From Nocardiopsis alborubida (lineage in GTDB: Bacteria; Actinomycetota; Actinomycetes; Streptosporangiales; Streptosporangiaceae): DNA of 64,000 nucleotides. The notes under the pieces were generated by a model, which ran no database searches, was not told the DNA's origin, and saw only the letters and a list, made by a program, of their open reading frames with translations. This document shows positions 61,666 through 64,000 of the stretch, in pieces (position 1 is the stretch's first letter; the number at the start of each line of letters is the position of its first letter). Made by a program: the position numbers and the translations under genes. The stretch covers positions 1 through 64,000 of the forward strand of contig NZ_JAAXPG010000034.1 in assembly GCF_012396365.1 (NCBI RefSeq), in the 5' to 3' direction.

Positions 61666-62613
61666 TCACGGAAGACGCTGGAACCACAGGAGTGACGTCA
61701 CCGCGGTGGCCATCGCCAACACGATCGCCACCAGCACGAAACGTGTGACGATTTCCTCGTGCACCAGCTCGGTGCCCAGCGACGAACCGATGTCCTCGTA
61801 GACGTCGTCCAGCTCCGTCTCGCTCTCCGCCTCGTAGAAGTGCCCCCCGGTGTCCGAGGCCAGACCGCGCAGCGCCTCCTTGTCGATGTCGGCGGGCACC
61901 TGGTAGCCGTCGATCTCGATCATCGCCGCGCCCGTGCCGAACGCGATCGTGGACACCGGCACCTCCTGCTCGGCCGCCATCGCCACGGCCTGCGAGATGT
62001 CACGGCCGCTCGTGTTCTCCCCGTCCGAGAGCAGCACGATCGCCGACGGCGGCGGGTCCACGTCGGCGTCCTCGTCGAAACTGCTGATCGACTCCAGCGA
62101 GGCGAACACCCCCTCGCCGATCGCCGTGCCCGGACCCAGCTGGAGGTTCTCGATCGACCCGATCACCGCCTGGTGGTCGTGGGTGGGCGAGGAGACCACC
62201 GTCGACGTCGAGGAGAAGGCCACCAGACCCACGTTGAACCGGTCCGGCAGCGTCTCCACGAACCCCTGGGCCGACTTCTTGGCCGCCTCCAGCCGGTTGG
62301 GGTCGATGTCGTTGGCCGCCATCGACAGCGACACGTCCACCGCCACCATGATCGTCGCCCGCTCGCGCGGCTGCTGCACCGGCATCGCGGGCAGGGCCAT
62401 CGAGGCGATCAGCACCCCGACCACCATCGTGAACAGCACCGCCGGCACGTGCCTGCGCACGTCCGGGCGGTGCGGCGCCACCTGGTCCAGCAGCGCCAGG
62501 TTGGTGAAGCGCATCGTGTACTCGCGCCGCCGGGTCTGCGCGAACACGTACGCGGCGACCAGTACGACGACGAGGAGCAGCCACCACAACCGCTGGGGCT
62601 CCAGGAAGGTCAT
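61666..62613 (-). CDS. VWA-domain membrane protein (BatA-like)
   Basis: The 315-residue product has an N-terminal helix (LWWLLLVVVLVAAYVFA), a second at about 55-75, a von Willebrand factor A domain with MIDAS VAVDVSLSMAANDIDPNRLE (D-x-S-x-S) and VLLSDGENTSGRD, and a C-terminal helix FVLVAIVLAMATAVTSLLWF. It forms the MoxR/DUF58/VWA chaperone-like module used for metalloprotein maturation. Its start overlaps a 29-codon frame by 4 nt. Confidence 0.93.
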   Translation of the reverse strand: MTFLEPQRLWWLLLVVVLVAAYVFAQTRRREYTMRFTNLALLDQVAPHRPDVRRHVPAVLFTMVVGVLIASMALPAMPVQQPRERATIMVAVDVSLSMAANDIDPNRLEAAKKSAQGFVETLPDRFNVGLVAFSSTSTVVSSPTHDHQAVIGSIENLQLGPGTAIGEGVFASLESISSFDEDADVDPPPSAIVLLSDGENTSGRDISQAVAMAAEQEVPVSTIAFGTGAAMIEIDGYQVPADIDKEALRGLASDTGGHFYEAESETELDDVYEDIGSSLGTELVHEEIVTRFVLVAIVLAMATAVTSLLWFQRLP

Positions 62614-62699
62614 GAGTCAGTCCCCCGTGCCTCGGCTCTGTCCCGCGGGTCCGCGCCCGCGCCCTCGTTCGGTTCCTCGGTGGGGCCCGCCGCGCTCAC
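62610..62699 (-). CDS. 29-codon linker ORF between DUF58 and VWA genes
   Basis: A short frame starts with a GTG that overlaps the DUF58 stop (GTGA) and stops by overlapping the VWA start (ATGA). It encodes an acidic peptide of 29 residues (SAAGPTEEPNEGAGADPRDR...). It may only be a translational-coupling bridge rather than a functional protein. Confidence 0.35.
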   Translation of the reverse strand: MSAAGPTEEPNEGAGADPRDRAEARGTDS

Positions 62700-63664
62700 C
62701 GGGGCGTCCCCGGAGTGTGGCGGGCCAGGTGGTGCGCGGTTCGCCTCTGGTGGCGAACGAACCGTGCCGTATCCAGTACCCAGTCCCGGTCCGTCCTTAG
62801 CACCAGGTGGTGCACCCCGCACCGGCGCAGCGCGTCGCGCACCGCACGGCGCTGCCCCTCGGCCGCCTGACGGTAGCGCTCGCGCACCGCCCGCGTCAGC
62901 CGCACGTCGCGCACCATGCCCGTACGGGGGTCGCGCAGCGTCACGTCGCCCACCTCGGGCACGTCCAGCTCGCGAGGATCGACCACCTCCACCACCAGCA
63001 CCTGGTGGCGCGAGGCCAGCTGGCGCAGGGGGCGCTCCCAGGTGACCTCGCCGCCGAAGGCGGGGGTGTCCAGGAAGTCGGAGACCACCACGCGCAGACC
63101 GCGCCGACGGCGCACCCGCACCAGGTCGCCGATCGCGTCGGCCAGGGTGGCCCGGTGCGGGGAGGGGGCGCGCTCGTCACCGGTCGGCGCCGCGGCCACC
63201 GTGGCCAGCAGCGCCAGCAGCGCCTCCTTGCCCGAACGCGCGGGCCAGCGCCGGATCGTGCCCTGGTGCAGGAAGTGGGCGCCGAAGCGGTCCCCCACCC
63301 GCTGGGTGAGGATGTTGGCCGCGACCATCGCCCCGACCGCCACCTCGCGCTTGGAGCGCAGGCCCGTGCCGAAGTCCATGCTCGGCGACAGGTCCAGCAG
63401 GGTCCAGCTCTCCAGTTCGCGGTCGGCCACCAGGTCGCGCACGTGCGGGGTGTCGGTGCGCGCGGTCACCGACCAGTCCATGAGCCGCACGTCGTCCTCA
63501 CCCGGCTGGTAGAGGCGCGCCTCGGCGGCCTCCGAACCGGGGCCCAGGCGCAGACCGAGGTGCTCGCCGTGCAGCAGCCCCTCCAGGCGGTGCACGATGC
63601 GCAGGTCCAGGCGGCGCAGCGCGGCGCGCAGCCTGGGGTCGGTACCGATGGCGGGTGCGTTCAC
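62696..63664 (-). CDS. DUF58 domain-containing protein
   Basis: The 322-residue product has the DUF58 core ARLYQPGEDDVRLMDWSVTA with the W-x-V-T-A-R segment, ELESWTLLDLSPSMDFGTGL (a VWA-like acidic motif D-x-S-x-S) and SDFLDTPAFGGEVTWERPLR. It is the middle member of the MoxR-DUF58-VWA operon and probably binds the MoxR ATPase. It starts 5 nt after the MoxR stop. Confidence 0.92.
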   Translation of the reverse strand: MNAPAIGTDPRLRAALRRLDLRIVHRLEGLLHGEHLGLRLGPGSEAAEARLYQPGEDDVRLMDWSVTARTDTPHVRDLVADRELESWTLLDLSPSMDFGTGLRSKREVAVGAMVAANILTQRVGDRFGAHFLHQGTIRRWPARSGKEALLALLATVAAAPTGDERAPSPHRATLADAIGDLVRVRRRRGLRVVVSDFLDTPAFGGEVTWERPLRQLASRHQVLVVEVVDPRELDVPEVGDVTLRDPRTGMVRDVRLTRAVRERYRQAAEGQRRAVRDALRRCGVHHLVLRTDRDWVLDTARFVRHQRRTAHHLARHTPGTPR

Positions 63665-63668
63665 CGGC

Positions 63669-64000
63669 TCACCTCGCGGAGGCGAAGGAGGCGGTCTCCC
63701 CGCTGGGCGGCTCGTCCCAGATCACCCGCGGCGCCAGCACGGTCGACAGGATGCGGTCCACCACCTGCTCGGCGGTGATCCCGTCGGCCAGGGCGTCGAA
63801 GGTCAGCACCAGGCGGTGGGCGATGACGTCGTGGGCGAGCACCCGCACGTCGTCGGGGAGCACGTAGTCGCGCCCGCGCAGCAGGGCCAGGGCCCGCGCG
63901 GCCGAGACCAGGCCCAGGGTGGCACGGGGACTGGCCCCCATCTCCAGCACCTGGCGCAGGTCCGGCATCTGGTGGTTCTCCGGCTCGCGCGTGGCCATGA
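63669..64000 (-). CDS. MoxR-type AAA+ ATPase, C-terminal part
   Basis: Only the C-terminal 110 residues are in the window. The sequence ATREPENHQMPDLRQVLEMG then ASPRATLGLVSAARALALLR and GRDYVLPDDVRVLAHDVIAH is the MoxR lid and C-terminal domain. The Walker motifs lie beyond the right edge, so the internal ATG at 63998 is not the start. The ATPase drives the DUF58/VWA module. Confidence 0.9.
   Translation of the reverse strand, partial: MATREPENHQMPDLRQVLEMGASPRATLGLVSAARALALLRGRDYVLPDDVRVLAHDVIAHRLVLTFDALADGITAEQVVDRILSTVLAPRVIWDEPPSGETASFASAR

Noticed and set aside
62696..62822. A 70-codon frame starting inside the DUF58 gene and ending at the VWA start
   Set aside because: Only its last 29 codons lie outside the DUF58 gene and make a coupled frame; the upstream part overlaps real coding sequence.
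1..64000. CRISPR arrays, rRNA operons and secondary-metabolite megasynthases
   Set aside because: No regularly spaced repeats, no rRNA-like sequence and no PKS or NRPS domains were found.

Overview
The window is 64 kb of very GC-rich DNA with strong G/C third-position bias, GTG/TTG starts and GTGA/ATGA stop-start overlaps, typical of a filamentous actinomycete. Gene content and protein style (actinobacterial CtaD, OhrR/Ohr, DUF1918-DUF1876 fusion, XRE/TPR regulators beside RsbW-like kinases) fit Nocardiopsis or a near relative. That assignment is an inference from style, not a proven match.

Positions 1-16 kb look accessory. They hold a Sel1/TPR repeat protein, an orphan BECR-type toxin-like module with a 59-residue follower, a GNAT acetyltransferase, an XRE/TPR regulator divergent from an anti-sigma-type ATPase, and a run of little-known genes (unknown protein, APH-like kinase, HAD-like protein, unknown protein). 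A 1.7 kb gene-poor stretch follows, carrying two diverged copies of a repeat plus GC-rich hairpin, then a possible excisionase remnant and an apparently intact tyrosine recombinase. Next come a very large secreted protein that joins a gluzincin-like metalloprotease region, an SGNH esterase and two FN3-like domains, its translationally coupled lipoprotein, and a degenerate tRNA-Arg(UCU)-like sequence. Several of these genes use codons less GC-biased than the rest of the window.

Positions 16-38 kb are dominated by two LacI-controlled ABC importer operons. The first (minus strand) is substrate-binding lipoprotein, two permeases, ATPase and an MBL-fold hydrolase, with a divergent LacI gene and a palindrome between. 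The second (plus strand) is two permeases, ATPase, polyamine-type binding lipoprotein, nucleoside hydrolase and adenine deaminase, divergent from a LacI gene across two tandem CAAGCGCTTG palindromes. It reads as a purine nucleoside uptake and salvage unit. Between them lie a tyrosine phosphatase, a TetR/NmrA-type divergent pair with its operator, and a 3.9 kb block (rarA, two YjbR paralogues, TetR, MDR oxidoreductase) bracketed by 20-bp inverted repeats and carrying a perfect 22-bp operator-like palindrome.

Positions 38-64 kb look like ordinary chromosome: a beta-propeller glycosidase-like protein, TetR with ALDH3-type dehydrogenase, ctaD, a polysaccharide deacetylase lipoprotein, a small Gly/Pro-rich membrane protein, a C15-like peptidase whose catalytic Cys position reads Ser, an ALDH7-type dehydrogenase, ohrR-ohr, a lipoprotein, a pair of CNNM/CBS membrane proteins, a SPOUT rRNA/tRNA methyltransferase, an RsmC-like methyltransferase, a DUF1918/DUF1876 protein, an APC permease, a double-HTH MerR regulator divergent from an erythromycin-esterase-family gene, Nudix and HAD hydrolases, and the VWA / DUF58 / MoxR operon that runs off the right edge. 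Perfect GC-rich hairpins mark many operon ends.
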